Source: Oceanospirillum beijerinckii DSM 7166 (GTDB lineage: Bacteria > Pseudomonadota > Gammaproteobacteria > Pseudomonadales > Halomonadaceae). Taken from it: a stretch of DNA of 64,000 bases. This document shows, piece after piece, positions 35,771 through 45,828 of the stretch. A model generated the notes under the pieces. That model was given only the letters and a program-made list of their open reading frames with translations. It was not told where the DNA came from and ran no database searches. The first letter of the stretch is position 1. Each line of letters begins with the position of its first letter. The stretch is taken from contig NZ_KE383830.1 of NCBI RefSeq assembly GCF_000422425.1, forward strand, positions 86,077 to 150,076, written 5' to 3'. The translations under genes were made by a program, and so were the position numbers.

Positions 35771-37720
35771 TTAGTCCTGCAGTTGTGGCAAGTCTTTGTA
35801 CAGTTCTAACGCTTCTGGGTTGGCCAAGGCATCAGTGTTTTTCACCGGGCGGTTGTGCACAACGTTACGCACGGCCAACTCCACGATCTTGCCACTGATA
35901 GTGCGTGGTATATCAGCAATCTCGATAATCTTAGCTGGTACGTGACGGGGAGTGGTGTTGGCACGGATCGTGTCCTTGATCTCTTTTTCGATATCCGCAT
36001 TCAGGCTTTCACCCTCTTTCATACGTACAAAGAGTACAACGCGTACATCATCCTGCCAGTCCTGACCGATACACAGGCTTTCCATCACTTGGTCGACTTT
36101 TTCAACCTGACGATAGATCTCTGCAGTACCGATACGTACACCACCTGGGTTCAGTACGGCGTCTGAGCGACCGTGGATAATCAGGCCGTCGTTTTCGGTC
36201 ACTTCAGCATAGTCACCATGGGCCCAGATATTGTCGAAGGTATCGAAGTAGGCGCTGTGGTATTTCTCGCCCTTGTCGTCATTCCAGAAGCCGATAGGCA
36301 TGGATGGGAATGGTTTGGCGCACACCAGCTCACCTTTGTCACCACGAACCGGTTCACCGGTATCGCCATAGATATCTACTGCCATGCCTAAACCGCGACA
36401 CTGCAGTTCACCAGCGTATACAGGGCGGGTTGGGCAGCCCAGTGCGAAGCAGGAAACAATATCGGTACCGCCGGAGATGGAGGACAGGCACAGATCGGCT
36501 TTGATATCGCGGTAAACGTATTCAAAGCTTTCGTGGGCCAGTGGAGAGCCGGTCGATAGTGCGGCCTTCAGTTTCTCCAGATTGTGAGTCTCGCGAGGTT
36601 TCTCACCTACTTTTTCCAGTGCAGCGATATATTTTGCAGAAGTACCAAAGATGCTGATGCCTTCCTCTTCGGCGATATTCCACAGGATGTTAGGACGAGG
36701 GTGGAATGGAGAGCCATCGTACAGCAGTACGGTACAACCGGTTGCCAGACCGCTGACCAGCCAGTTCCACATCATCCAGCCACAGGTGGTGTAGTAGAAC
36801 AGTACATCGTCACGGGTGACATCGGTATGCAGGATATGCTCTTTCAGGTGCTGGATCAGGGTGCCGCCCACAGAGTGCACGATACACTTAGGCACACCTG
36901 TGGTACCGGAGGAGTACATAATATACAGCGGATGATCGAAGCTGACGCGCTCAAATTCAACTTCTGTAGCATCCTGGTCAATAAAGTCGCCCAGCAGAAC
37001 ACCGTTATTGATATTGCCGATCTCTGGTGTCTCTTCAACAAATGGAATGACGACGACGTGTTCGATCTCAGGCAGGTGTTGCAGGATACCTTCTACGCGC
37101 TCCAGAGAGTTCAGCGTCTTTTTACTGTAGTAGTAACCATCGGTGGTGAACAGTACTTTGGGTTTGATCTGACCAAAGCGGTCCAGCACACCATTGATAC
37201 CAAAATCCGGTGAGCAGGAGGACCATACTGCACCCAGGCTGGTGGTTGCCAGCATAGCGATGACAGTTTCTGCACAGTTAGGCACAAAACCGGCCACCCG
37301 GTCGCCTTTACCGACCCCGGCTTTTTTCAGACCAGCGGCCAGCTGGGCTACCTTGGTGTACAGTTCTGCGTAGGTGATAGCGCTGCGTTGGTCTTTTTCA
37401 CCGCGGAAAACCAGGGCGGTGCGATCATCGCGGTATTTCAGCAGGTTTTCGGCAAAATTCAGCTTGCTTTCCGGGAACCAGCGAGCCCCTGGCATTTTAT
37501 CGCCATCGACCAGTACGGTATCACCTTTCTGATCGGCAATAATGCCGCCGTAATCCCACATCAGAGACCAAAAATCCTGATCGTTTTCAACACTCCACTG
37601 GTATAGGTCGGAGTAATCGTTCAGAGATAAACCAAAGCGCTGGTTTACTTCCTGGGTAAACTTGTGCAGCTGGCTGCTTTCAACGCGGGACTGACTTGGC
37701 TGCCATAGAGGGGCGCTCAT
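35771..37720 (-). CDS. Acetoacetyl-CoA synthetase (acetoacetate-CoA ligase)
   Basis: 649 aa from the ATG at 37720, preceded by AAGGAG; a GTG 57 bases upstream is ignored. Adenylate-forming enzyme: the P-loop-like [13 protein letters not shown] is visible and the C-terminal [11 protein letters not shown] carries the catalytic lysine. The N-terminus ([18 protein letters not shown]) and length distinguish acetoacetate-CoA ligase from acetyl-CoA synthetase. It activates acetoacetate with ATP and CoA, which fits with HMG-CoA lyase of the nearby liu operon producing acetoacetate. A LiuR-like operator at 38080-38095 lies upstream, in the intergenic region shared with the glycerophosphodiesterase gene. 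Confidence 0.93.
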   Translation of the reverse strand: MSAPLWQPSQSRVESSQLHKFTQEVNQRFGLSLNDYSDLYQWSVENDQDFWSLMWDYGGIIADQKGDTVLVDGDKMPGARWFPESKLNFAENLLKYRDDRTALVFRGEKDQRSAITYAELYTKVAQLAAGLKKAGVGKGDRVAGFVPNCAETVIAMLATTSLGAVWSSCSPDFGINGVLDRFGQIKPKVLFTTDGYYYSKKTLNSLERVEGILQHLPEIEHVVVIPFVEETPEIGNINNGVLLGDFIDQDATEVEFERVSFDHPLYIMYSSGTTGVPKCIVHSVGGTLIQHLKEHILHTDVTRDDVLFYYTTCGWMMWNWLVSGLATGCTVLLYDGSPFHPRPNILWNIAEEEGISIFGTSAKYIAALEKVGEKPRETHNLEKLKAALSTGSPLAHESFEYVYRDIKADLCLSSISGGTDIVSCFALGCPTRPVYAGELQCRGLGMAVDIYGDTGEPVRGDKGELVCAKPFPSMPIGFWNDDKGEKYHSAYFDTFDNIWAHGDYAEVTENDGLIIHGRSDAVLNPGGVRIGTAEIYRQVEKVDQVMESLCIGQDWQDDVRVVLFVRMKEGESLNADIEKEIKDTIRANTTPRHVPAKIIEIADIPRTISGKIVELAVRNVVHNRPVKNTDALANPEALELYKDLPQLQD

Positions 37721-38114
37721 AGTTTGCTCCTTATTCTTTGCCCTGTTTGGTGGGCAAAATTTTATTGTTGTACACACCTAAACGAAAGTCTTTCGATGCT
37801 CAACCCTCTGGCCAGAGGTCAGTGTAATGTCTCGCTGAGAAACTTTTGTTTAGATGCTTATTTAGTGCTGATTCCTGCAGTATGCTTGGCATCTGGACAT
37901 TGGCGACACAGGGTTTTAGCCGTGTCTTAAGATCATTCATATTTGCACAGAAGTATTTGGATAGCCTGCGGTTAAACCGCTAAAGAGTAACTCCTTTATG
38001 ACAGAAAAACTTCTGTGCGAGTGATTAGTGATGATCAAGGATCAGCTATGATAAAAGCTTAGGTTAAATTTACTGTAAGTTGACGTTAACGTAAAGGTCG
38101 GCTTGGAGGCTATT
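37721..38114. promoter_or_regulatory. Divergent intergenic region between acetoacetyl-CoA synthetase and ugpQ-like genes
   Basis: A 394-bp region without a gene. Its notable content is the 16-bp operator-like palindrome at 38080-38095. The site is only 20 bp before the ugpQ-like ATG but 360 bp from the synthetase ATG, so if it controls the synthetase the leader would be long. No other strong signal seen. Confidence 0.6.
38080..38095. promoter_or_regulatory. LiuR-like operator, site 1
   Basis: TTGACGTTAACGTAAA, a near-perfect palindrome. It is identical, with two extra flanking bases on the left and three on the right, to the site in front of liuA. It resembles the binding motif described for the MerR-family regulator LiuR of branched-chain amino acid degradation in Proteobacteria. 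No liuR gene is in this window. Confidence 0.75.
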
Positions 38115-38807
38115 ATGCGTTTTTTTGCTCATAGAGGGGCAAAGTTCGATGGACCGGAAAATACACTGTTTGCAATTGAGCAGGCCATTATGGCTGGTGC
38201 GGAGTGGGTTGAGATCGATATTGTCGCCCATCAGGGGCGTTTATTGGTGATTCATGATCTTACTCTGGAGCGTACCACGAACGGTGCAGGTTATATTGCG
38301 GACTACCCTTTGTCTTATTTACGCTCCTTGGATGCGGGTTTGGGGCAGCAGGTTCCTTACCTGGAAGAGGTTTTAATGCTGACACAGGGGCGGGTCAAGC
38401 TAAACATCGAGCTGAAAAGCCCTGGCAGTGCGGGCTTGCTGGCAGTGTTACTACAAAAAAATGAGATTAGTTTTACCCGCTCCGATCTTCTGATTTCTTC
38501 ATTTGATCACAGAGAGTTGTTGCACTTTCAGCAGTGCTGTCCTGATATTGAGCTGGGACTGTTGATATGCGGTACACTTTTGGATCTTAAGGCTACGCTG
38601 GGGCCTCTCAAGGTGTCCTCTGTACACCTGTCTGATGAGTTTGTTGATCCACGTTTTGTCGCTGAGATAAAAGCTCAGGGGTTAGCCGTTTATGTGTATA
38701 CCGTAAATAGTTTATCGATGCTGGATCGTTTGCAAACTTTGGGTATTGATGGTGTTTTTACGGATCGAAGTGAGCTTTGGCAGCAATACCGTGCCCGTAT
38801 GCAATGA
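38115..38807 (+). CDS. ugpQ: Glycerophosphodiester phosphodiesterase (UgpQ-like)
   Basis: 230 aa from the ATG at 38115, chosen because GGAGG lies 5 nt upstream. GDPD family TIM barrel: catalytic and metal residues visible as His6-Arg7 (FFAHRGA), Glu33 and Asp35 (VEIDIVAH), and His47 (LLVIHDLTLERTTNG). No signal peptide, so it is the cytoplasmic UgpQ type that hydrolyses glycerophosphodiesters to glycerol-3-phosphate and an alcohol. No ugp transporter genes are adjacent. The operator-like palindrome 20 bp upstream may repress or influence it. Confidence 0.9.
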   Translation: MRFFAHRGAKFDGPENTLFAIEQAIMAGAEWVEIDIVAHQGRLLVIHDLTLERTTNGAGYIADYPLSYLRSLDAGLGQQVPYLEEVLMLTQGRVKLNIELKSPGSAGLLAVLLQKNEISFTRSDLLISSFDHRELLHFQQCCPDIELGLLICGTLLDLKATLGPLKVSSVHLSDEFVDPRFVAEIKAQGLAVYVYTVNSLSMLDRLQTLGIDGVFTDRSELWQQYRARMQ

Positions 38808-38969
38808 TGTGTAGTTCGTCTCAAGCTCTTATATCGCATGGACTTAGAGAATAGGCTGGTTTTTGTTACAAAAGTTAACCGTTAAAGGACTTGCGCAGTC
38901 GCCTGCGTTTAAGCGATAGTAGCTGTCGATCTGATTAGAGTTTAGATTCAAGTATTAGGAAACTTCACC

Positions 38970-39062
38970 ATGATTATGGCCTTTTTTGCACTATCACTAG
39001 CACCATGGCGCGTATTCGCACGTCATGCGATGGCGTGTGCGCAATTTAGGCGACGTTTCTGA
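38970..39062 (+). CDS. Putative 30-aa leader peptide before the EamA transporter gene
   Basis: ATG at 38970 with AGGA about 11 nt upstream; stop TGA at 39060. The peptide is rich in Ala, Phe and Arg (ends ACAQFRRRF). A terminator hairpin follows 20 nt after the stop. GGCGAC at 39049-39054, inside the last codons, can pair with GTCGCT at 39083-39088, the 5' arm of the terminator. A ribosome finishing the peptide would therefore favour termination and one stalled earlier would favour read-through. Too small to be certain; the arrangement is what supports it. Confidence 0.5.
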   Translation: MIMAFFALSLAPWRVFARHAMACAQFRRRF

Positions 39063-39079
39063 AGCTTGTCTGCTTTTAT

Positions 39080-39109
39080 AAGGTCGCTCATGCAGCGGCC
39101 TTTCTTTTT
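39080..39109 (+). terminator. Candidate attenuator terminator upstream of the EamA transporter
   Basis: AAGGTCGCT (39080-39088), loop CATGC, AGCGGCCTT (39094-39102) with one T-G wobble, followed by a run of T with one C up to 39109. It lies between the leader peptide and the transporter start, not after a gene, which suggests regulated premature termination. Confidence 0.7.
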
Positions 39110-39164
39110 AGGGCGCTGCCATTTTTTATCTTCCGAGCAGGAATTTTTTAGGCAGGAAATGACG

Positions 39165-40067
39165 ATGTCAGTGCCAATCGCTTACGGACTAGCAATTATC
39201 ATCTGGTCCACCACACCTTTAGCCATTGTTATCAGCAACGAAACTTTACCACCAATGATAGCGGCGATGTTGCGTATGAGCATTGCGGCAGCTATGGGGC
39301 TGGTGATGCTGAAACTATTTAAGCTAAGGTTTAATTGGCACTGGCATGCATTTCGAGCCTATCTGGCCTCTGTCGTAGGTATCTTTGGTGCGATGGCTTC
39401 GACCTATCTTGCTGCGCAATGGGTGCCTTCAGGTCTGATCTCTGTGCTGTTTGGCCTAACTACGATTGCCACAGGCGCTCTGGGGCATTTTTTCTTGCAG
39501 GATAAATTGTCTGTCAAGCAGTGGCTGTCGGTAGTGGTGGGGCTGATCGGTCTGGCGATTGTGTTTACCGATCAGCTGGTGATCACTGGTCAGGGTGTCT
39601 ACGGTGTGCTGTTCTGTTTAGCTGCGGTAATGCTGTTTAGTATCAGTAATATCCTGATGAAGCGCTTTGGTTCAGGTTTGCACCCGGTACAGCAAACGGT
39701 GGGCGGCCTATGGTGTTCGCTGCCGCTTTATGCCTTAGCATCCTTTGTCAGTGGTAGTGCGGTTGAGTGGCAGCAGGTGAGTCTCAACAGCATGTTGGGT
39801 GTGGCCTATCTGGCGATTCTTGGCTCTCTGGTCGGCTTTGTCGCTTACTTTCACCTGATCGCTAAGCTGGCTCCGGCCTATGTGGCTTTGATTACTCTGG
39901 TGACGCCAGTGATTGCCTTATTTATAGGTAGTCAACTGTATGGTGAGCCTATAACGGCTGAAATGATGATTGGTGCAGCGATTATTCTGTCCAGCTTGCT
40001 GTTCTTTATGAGTGATAATTTTATTCGGCTCTATAAAGATAAAAGGTTGGGTTTAAAAGCAGCTTGA
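39165..40067 (+). CDS. DMT-superfamily transporter (two EamA domains)
   Basis: About 300 aa from the ATG at 39165, chosen because the purine-rich GGCAGGAA sits about 7 nt before it; upstream in-frame starts overlap the terminator region. Roughly ten transmembrane helices in two EamA repeats. Conserved features include VPSGLISVLFGLTTIATG in the first half and VLMKR/VTPVIALFIG-type segments in the second. EamA proteins are inner-membrane exporters or importers of small metabolites, often amino acids. The putative leader-peptide attenuator upstream suggests that synthesis responds to translation, and thus perhaps to an amino acid. Confidence 0.9.
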   Translation: MSVPIAYGLAIIIWSTTPLAIVISNETLPPMIAAMLRMSIAAAMGLVMLKLFKLRFNWHWHAFRAYLASVVGIFGAMASTYLAAQWVPSGLISVLFGLTTIATGALGHFFLQDKLSVKQWLSVVVGLIGLAIVFTDQLVITGQGVYGVLFCLAAVMLFSISNILMKRFGSGLHPVQQTVGGLWCSLPLYALASFVSGSAVEWQQVSLNSMLGVAYLAILGSLVGFVAYFHLIAKLAPAYVALITLVTPVIALFIGSQLYGEPITAEMMIGAAIILSSLLFFMSDNFIRLYKDKRLGLKAA

Positions 40068-40253
40068 TAGCAGTGGGCAGCTTGATAGAAGGGGTTTTAC
40101 GCTAACACCCTGCGCAGTGGGGTGCGAAGGCTGGGCAGAGCGGTGGCAGGATGCTGATAAATAAAGCAGATCTTGTCTCGCGAAACCCAGCGTTGGATTT
40201 TGTCGTCACTCAATCACAAGCCGAATCTCAAATTTTCCCTGTGGAATGAGGTT

Positions 40254-42647
40254 TTAGACCTGTTTTTCCAGCTGCATCAGATAAGTTTGCTCAAAATCTT
40301 CCAGTGGCAGCGGGCGGCTGAAGAAGAAGCCCTGGAATTCATCGACGCCCAGATCTTGTAGCATGTTCACCTGAACCTGGTTTTCAACGCCTTCCGCGTT
40401 TACCCAGATACCTAAGCCATGGCCCAGCTCCAGGACGGTTTTAATAATAGCTCTGTCCTGAGGGTCTTCGTGCATCTCCATCACAAAGCTACGATCGATT
40501 TTGAGCTTATCAACGGGCAGGCGTTTCAGGTAGCTCAGCGAAGAATATCCGGTGCCAAAGTCATCCAGAGCCACTTTGACACCGGTTTGACGTAACAGGG
40601 CCAAAGTGCTGTGTACATTATCCAGATTGGCAATCATATTTTGCTCCGTGATCTCAATGCACAGCAGCTCTGATGGAATCTGGTATTTGTGGATTACACT
40701 CTGAACAAACTGAGCAAAATCACGCTGGTTCAGGCGGTTGGCTGAGATATTGACTGATAAGGGGACCGTATTCAGGTCTGCTGCCAGCCAAGTGGCAATC
40801 TGTTTGATGGCCGCTTCTAGTACCCAGTCATCAAGCCGGGTGATCAAACCGGTTTTTTCCGCGATAGGGATAAACTCAAACGGAGGAATCAAGCCTCGTT
40901 CAGGGTGAGGCCAGCGCACTAACACTTCTGAGCCGATCAGATGTTTCTGTTTCGCATGCAGAAGCGGTTGATAGTGCAGACAAAGCTCGTCATTTTCAAT
41001 CGCACGCTTTAGCTCTTGCTCTATCTGCTGCTCTTTTAGAGCTTCATGCTGCATCTCTGCAGCGAAGAAAGTAAAACGGTTTCGGCCTAAAGATTTGGAG
41101 CGATACAGGGCCAGATCAGCATATCTAAAAAGCTGTTGATGATTGTCACCTTCGAGAATGACCTCGCGCGCCTCTGGATAAACCGCAACACCCGCACTGA
41201 TATTACAGGAGATATCGTTGTCATTCAGTTCAACTGGCTGGCTAAGCAGGTCCATCATCGCCTGCAGGTATTCGCTGATCTTGCCGCGCTCTGAGATATT
41301 CGGGAGAATCACTGCGAACTCGTCGCCACCCAAGCGATAGGCCTGGCCTCTGTTACCCAGCAGATCCTGTAAGCGGTGTGCTGTTTTGATGAGTAACATA
41401 TCACCAGTTACATGACCTTGAGTGTCGTTAATGTCTTTGAAGTTATCCAGGTCTATCAGGATCAAACTCAGAGAACTAAGTATACCATCATCAATATCTT
41501 CAATCTGACGACTTAACTCATTATGGAAAAATACACGGTTGGGTAGGGTTGTCAGGCTGTCGTAATGGGCTAGATACTGAATACGCTCCAGAGCCCGTTT
41601 ACTATCGGTGACGTCCATAACCGAGCCTTCGATATGCTCCGGCTGATCACTGGTCGCTTTTACCAGGCGGTTACTAACGGCAACCCAGCGCTTTTGGCCA
41701 TCACGAGTATAGATCTCCACTTCATTCAGAGTGAAATAACCTTCTTTGCGCAGGCGCTTCATCGCCTTAAGCCATTCATGTGGACGAACGTAAACGTTTT
41801 TACCGATATGAGAAATGCTGGAAATGCACTCTTCCGGTGAGTCGTAACCCAGAATGCGAGCCAAGGCTTGGTTAACATTCAGGTAACGGCCATCTAAGGT
41901 GCTCTGATGCAATCCCGCAAGGGAGTTCTCAAAAATACTACGGAACTTCTCTTCTGCCGTCGTTAATGCACTTTCAGCATCTTTCTGCGCGGTTATATCA
42001 TGTACAGTACCGACGAGGGACTGAGTGCGGCCCTCTGTGTTTTTGATCGCTTTACCGTTGAGGCGAATCCAGATCAGGCTGCCATCAAGCTTACGCATGC
42101 GCAGCTCCATGCTTTTCACCTGGCCAAACATATCCAGTTGTTCCAGGAAATGTTTTCTGTCTTCCTGGTGGGCATAGAGGTCGTTAGCCAGATTTTCTAT
42201 CTGATCACACATGGTTTGAGGGTTCGCATAACCAAAGGTATCCGCCAGGGATTGGTTGGCATAAACCAGTTTGCCCTCGCGGTTGGTTTGATAAACACCG
42301 TCTACCGAATGCTCAAGAATGGCACGGTAGTTTTCGCGATCAGTCAGGTTGTAAGCCAGGAAAAGAATACAGTTATCGTGAATACCAATAACTTGCCAGC
42401 GGTAGGTATAAACTGAGGTATAAATTGTGTCATAAACAGCTCCCTGTGCCAGATCTAATGGTGCTGAAGAGAGCACACGATGGCGAAATTCGGCAGGAAT
42501 CAGGTTGATACAATTATCCAGTTCCAGTTGAGCTGTCAGCTGTTTTGCGGGTTGATTGCAATACACACAGTTGCCTTCAGCTGAAAGCAGTACGGCAGGG
42601 ATTGGAAGATCCGCAAAATCCAAATGTGTAAAAGACGGTGTACTCAT
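40254..42647 (-). CDS. PAS-GGDEF-EAL protein (c-di-GMP turnover)
   Basis: About 797 aa from the ATG at 42647; a TTG at 42677 would add ten residues, and neither has a clear ribosome-binding site. Three PAS-like regions (about 10-110, 125-225 and 240-360, the last two well formed) precede a GGDEF domain with intact RLGGDEFAVIL, and an EAL domain. In the EAL domain the signature reads EVL (GSEVLVRWPHPERG); the Glu is kept and other catalytic signatures (NISANRLNQRDF, DDFGTGYSSLSYLKRLP) are present, so phosphodiesterase activity is plausible. No transmembrane helix, so probably cytoplasmic. Convergent with the EamA gene. Confidence 0.92.
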   Translation of the reverse strand: MSTPSFTHLDFADLPIPAVLLSAEGNCVYCNQPAKQLTAQLELDNCINLIPAEFRHRVLSSAPLDLAQGAVYDTIYTSVYTYRWQVIGIHDNCILFLAYNLTDRENYRAILEHSVDGVYQTNREGKLVYANQSLADTFGYANPQTMCDQIENLANDLYAHQEDRKHFLEQLDMFGQVKSMELRMRKLDGSLIWIRLNGKAIKNTEGRTQSLVGTVHDITAQKDAESALTTAEEKFRSIFENSLAGLHQSTLDGRYLNVNQALARILGYDSPEECISSISHIGKNVYVRPHEWLKAMKRLRKEGYFTLNEVEIYTRDGQKRWVAVSNRLVKATSDQPEHIEGSVMDVTDSKRALERIQYLAHYDSLTTLPNRVFFHNELSRQIEDIDDGILSSLSLILIDLDNFKDINDTQGHVTGDMLLIKTAHRLQDLLGNRGQAYRLGGDEFAVILPNISERGKISEYLQAMMDLLSQPVELNDNDISCNISAGVAVYPEAREVILEGDNHQQLFRYADLALYRSKSLGRNRFTFFAAEMQHEALKEQQIEQELKRAIENDELCLHYQPLLHAKQKHLIGSEVLVRWPHPERGLIPPFEFIPIAEKTGLITRLDDWVLEAAIKQIATWLAADLNTVPLSVNISANRLNQRDFAQFVQSVIHKYQIPSELLCIEITEQNMIANLDNVHSTLALLRQTGVKVALDDFGTGYSSLSYLKRLPVDKLKIDRSFVMEMHEDPQDRAIIKTVLELGHGLGIWVNAEGVENQVQVNMLQDLGVDEFQGFFFSRPLPLEDFEQTYLMQLEKQV

Positions 42648-42768
42648 GAAACTGGTAATACCTTGGCTCAAATCCAAAGGCTTAGCCTATGGATTTATCA
42701 CAAAAAAAACAATACTTTTTGTCAAATAAGTTCGAAAGGGTTATGTTTTGTAACTGTATGTTAATAAA

Positions 42769-42793
42769 CAAAAAAAGGAGACCGAAGTCTCCT
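42769..42793 (-). terminator. UUCG-tetraloop terminator of the liu operon
   Basis: On the minus strand AGGAGAC, loop TTCG, GTCTCCT (42793-42776) is followed by a run of seven or more T. A textbook Rho-independent terminator about 90 bp after the liuE stop, also lying ahead of the PAS-GGDEF-EAL gene. Confidence 0.92.
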
Positions 42794-42883
42794 AAATCAA
42801 GGCCAAACCCTTGGTAATCCCTACGAAGTCAAAGGATTTTTAGTTTCGCGAGGATCAAAGATGCGGTTTATGCCGACAATATT

Positions 42884-43795
42884 TTACGTGCTCATTGCCA
42901 GGCCGACTTTCGAGCGGTTAGGGCGTTCAATAGCATCGGTAATGTATTGACCTGTGGCTACCAGTTTCTCCAGATCAATACCGGTTTCTATGCCTAAACC
43001 CTGCAGCATATACACCACATCTTCACTGGCCACGTTACCTGCTGCACCCTTGGCGTATGGGCAGCCGCCCAGACCACCGACAGAGCTGTCTACGACGCTG
43101 ATACCTTCCTCCAGTACCGCATAGATATTCGCCAGTGCCTGACCGTAGGTGTCGTGGAAGTGGGCCGCCAGCTTTTCAACCGGAACAAACTGGCTGACGG
43201 CACGCACCATCTCTTTTGCCTTTTGTGGCGTACCAACGCCCACGGTGTCACCGAGGGAGATCTCATAGCAGCCCATGTCGTACAGGGCTTTAGCTACTTC
43301 GGCCACCTTCTCTGGTGCGATTTCACCGTCGTAAGGGCAACCCAGTACACAGGAGACATAGCCGCGCACGCGAATGCCGTTGGCTTTTGCCATCGCCATC
43401 ACCGGCTTAAAGCGTTCCAGGCTCTCTTCAATCGAACAGTTGATGTTCTTCTGGGAGAAAGCCTCAGAAGCAGCGCCAAATACCGCTACTTCTTTTACGC
43501 CACAGGCAATCGCACTTTCCAGGCCTTTTACGTTCGGGGTAAGGGCAGCGTAAGTTACGCTGCCTTCTTGACCGTCGGTCTTCGACTGAATCGCCTGCAT
43601 AATCTCTTTGGCATCGCCCATTTGCGGCACCCACTTGGGCGAGACAAAGCTAGCCGCTTCGATATAGCTGACACCGGCCTCCTCCAGGCGTTTGATCAGT
43701 TCCAGTTTGACCTCGGTGCTGATCACGCCAGACTCATTCTGCAGGCCATCACGAGGGCCTACTTCAACCAGACGCACTTTGCTTGGCAGTGCCAT
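42884..43795 (-). CDS. liuE: Hydroxymethylglutaryl-CoA lyase
   Basis: 303 aa from the ATG at 43795, with GAGGAGG just upstream inside the end of liuD; the liuD stop and this start are separated by one base. Family signatures: [12 protein letters not shown] near the N-terminus with the metal-binding Asp, and [12 protein letters not shown] and [15 protein letters not shown] containing the active-site Cys. It splits 3-hydroxy-3-methylglutaryl-CoA into acetoacetate and acetyl-CoA, the last step of leucine breakdown. Last gene of liuA-B-C-D-E. Confidence 0.95.
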   Translation of the reverse strand: MALPSKVRLVEVGPRDGLQNESGVISTEVKLELIKRLEEAGVSYIEAASFVSPKWVPQMGDAKEIMQAIQSKTDGQEGSVTYAALTPNVKGLESAIACGVKEVAVFGAASEAFSQKNINCSIEESLERFKPVMAMAKANGIRVRGYVSCVLGCPYDGEIAPEKVAEVAKALYDMGCYEISLGDTVGVGTPQKAKEMVRAVSQFVPVEKLAAHFHDTYGQALANIYAVLEEGISVVDSSVGGLGGCPYAKGAAGNVASEDVVYMLQGLGIETGIDLEKLVATGQYITDAIERPNRSKVGLAMST

Positions 43796-43796
43796 A

Positions 43797-45815
43797 TCAG
43801 GCCTCCTCAGCTTCAAAGGCCAGCAGGTCAGCACCACCTTCTACCAGATCACCGGCCTGATAGAAGATTTCAGTTACCGTACCGTCGGAAGACGCTGTGA
43901 TGGTGTGTTCCATCTTCATCGCTTCCATAATCACCAGACTGGTGCCTTTAGTGACTTTCTGACCCGCTGCGACCAATACAGCGACGATACTACCGTTCAT
44001 TGGTGCGGTCAGACTGCCACCTTCCTCTTCAAACTCATGGTTATCCAGGTCTGGGTGTAACCACTGACACTCAAACGCACCTTGATCGGTAAAGACGGTG
44101 ATATGACCTGCCAGCTCAGCGACAAAAGCGTTGCGGTTATGGCCGTTAAAGCTGGCTTTCAGTACGTCGTCTTCCAGCTTGCCATCGGCAATCACAATAT
44201 GACCATCAATAGAAAGACGGTATCCTTGGTTCAACCAATTAACCTGTACGGATTTCTCTTCGTCGTCCACCTTGAAGCGCACCGCCAGAGCAGGCTCTTC
44301 ATTCAGACGCCAGCCGTTAAACTGGTGCCAAGGGGAGGTAGTGTCATGGCTGTGTACCGCTTCAGTCTGACGCTGTTGACCCTGTTTCAGCAGGGTGTAC
44401 AGAGCGGCCAGAGCCAGCGGATTCGCACTATGGCTGCCACCCCTATTGTTTCCAAGAGCGGCAGAGAACAGATCTTCTTCGTGTTTCTCGATAAAGCCGG
44501 TATCCAGCTCAGCAGCACGGAAGGCGGTGTTATCGATCAGACGCTTCAGGAAATGGGTATTGGTCTTCATACCAGCGATACGATATTCGGCCAGTGCCTG
44601 ACTCATACGCTGCATGGCGCGGTCACGGTTCTCGTCCCATACGATCAGCTTAGCGATCATAGGATCGTAGTAGATGCTGACCTCATCGCCTTCACGTACA
44701 CCGGTGTCCACACGCACGTAGCGGTTTTCTTCTGGAGTACGCAGATATTCCAGCTTACCGGTGGCAGGCAGGAAGTCGTTATCCGGATCTTCCGCGTAGA
44801 TGCGCACCTCTACCGCGTGACCGTTGATCTGAACATCGTCCTGGCTCAGTGGCAGAGTCTGACCGGAAGCCGCTTTCAGCTGCCATTCCACCAGATCCTG
44901 ACCAGTGATCAGCTCGGTCACCGGGTGTTCTACCTGCAGACGGGTGTTCATCTCCATAAAATAGAAAGAACCGTCTTCATCCAGCAGGAATTCAACCGTA
45001 CCCGCACCTTCGTAGCCGATCGCTTCAGCGGCACGTACTGCCGCTTCACCCATGGCTTTGCGCAGCTCGTCGCTCATGCCAGGGGCTGGTGCTTCTTCAA
45101 CCACTTTCTGGTGACGACGCTGTACGGAACAATCACGTTCTGCCAGATAAACACTGTTGCCGTGTTTGTCACAGAACACCTGAATCTCAACGTGACGCGG
45201 CTTGGTCAGATATTTCTCAACCAGCATGGTGTCATCCGCAAAGCCGTTCATCGCTTCGCGCTTAGCGGCATCCAGAGCACTGTCGAACTCATCGGCGGCC
45301 CAGACCACACGCATACCTTTACCGCCACCGCCAGCGGTGGCTTTCAGCAGTACCGGGTAACCCATCTCATCAGAGTGACGCTTCAGCAGAGCAGGGTCCT
45401 GGTCTTCGCCGTGGTAGCCCGGTACCAGAGGTACGTTGGCTTCTTCCATAATGCGTTTTGCCGCACTCTTGGAACCCATGGCTTCAATAGCAGATGCTGG
45501 TGGGCCAATAAACACGATACCGGCATCCTGACACTTCTGTACAAACGGCGCGTTCTCAGACAGGAAACCGTAACCTGGGTGAATCGCCTGAGCACCGGTT
45601 TGCTTAGCCACTTCCAGGATGGTGTCCATCTTCAGGTAGCTGTCTTTACTCGGCGCTGGACCGACACATACCGCTTCATCCGCCATCGCCACATGCATCG
45701 CATTGGCATCGGCTTCAGAGTAAATAGCCACACAACGAATACCCAGACGGTGCGCAGTACGGATTACTCGACATGCGATTTCGCCACGGTTGGCGATCAG
45801 AATCTTATTAAACAT
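43797..45815 (-). CDS. liuD: Methylcrotonyl-CoA carboxylase biotin-carboxylase/carrier (alpha) subunit
   Basis: 672 aa. The N-terminal biotin carboxylase starts [20 protein letters not shown], with the ATP-grasp glycine loop [14 protein letters not shown] and [14 protein letters not shown]. The C-terminal biotinyl domain carries the lysine of [12 protein letters not shown], about 40 residues before the end. With LiuB it carboxylates 3-methylcrotonyl-CoA to 3-methylglutaconyl-CoA using ATP and bicarbonate. It lies between liuC (13-bp gap) and liuE in one operon. Confidence 0.96.
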   Translation of the reverse strand: MFNKILIANRGEIACRVIRTAHRLGIRCVAIYSEADANAMHVAMADEAVCVGPAPSKDSYLKMDTILEVAKQTGAQAIHPGYGFLSENAPFVQKCQDAGIVFIGPPASAIEAMGSKSAAKRIMEEANVPLVPGYHGEDQDPALLKRHSDEMGYPVLLKATAGGGGKGMRVVWAADEFDSALDAAKREAMNGFADDTMLVEKYLTKPRHVEIQVFCDKHGNSVYLAERDCSVQRRHQKVVEEAPAPGMSDELRKAMGEAAVRAAEAIGYEGAGTVEFLLDEDGSFYFMEMNTRLQVEHPVTELITGQDLVEWQLKAASGQTLPLSQDDVQINGHAVEVRIYAEDPDNDFLPATGKLEYLRTPEENRYVRVDTGVREGDEVSIYYDPMIAKLIVWDENRDRAMQRMSQALAEYRIAGMKTNTHFLKRLIDNTAFRAAELDTGFIEKHEEDLFSAALGNNRGGSHSANPLALAALYTLLKQGQQRQTEAVHSHDTTSPWHQFNGWRLNEEPALAVRFKVDDEEKSVQVNWLNQGYRLSIDGHIVIADGKLEDDVLKASFNGHNRNAFVAELAGHITVFTDQGAFECQWLHPDLDNHEFEEEGGSLTAPMNGSIVAVLVAAGQKVTKGTSLVIMEAMKMEHTITASSDGTVTEIFYQAGDLVEGGADLLAFEAEEA

Positions 45816-45828
45816 GGTGTTCCTCCGC

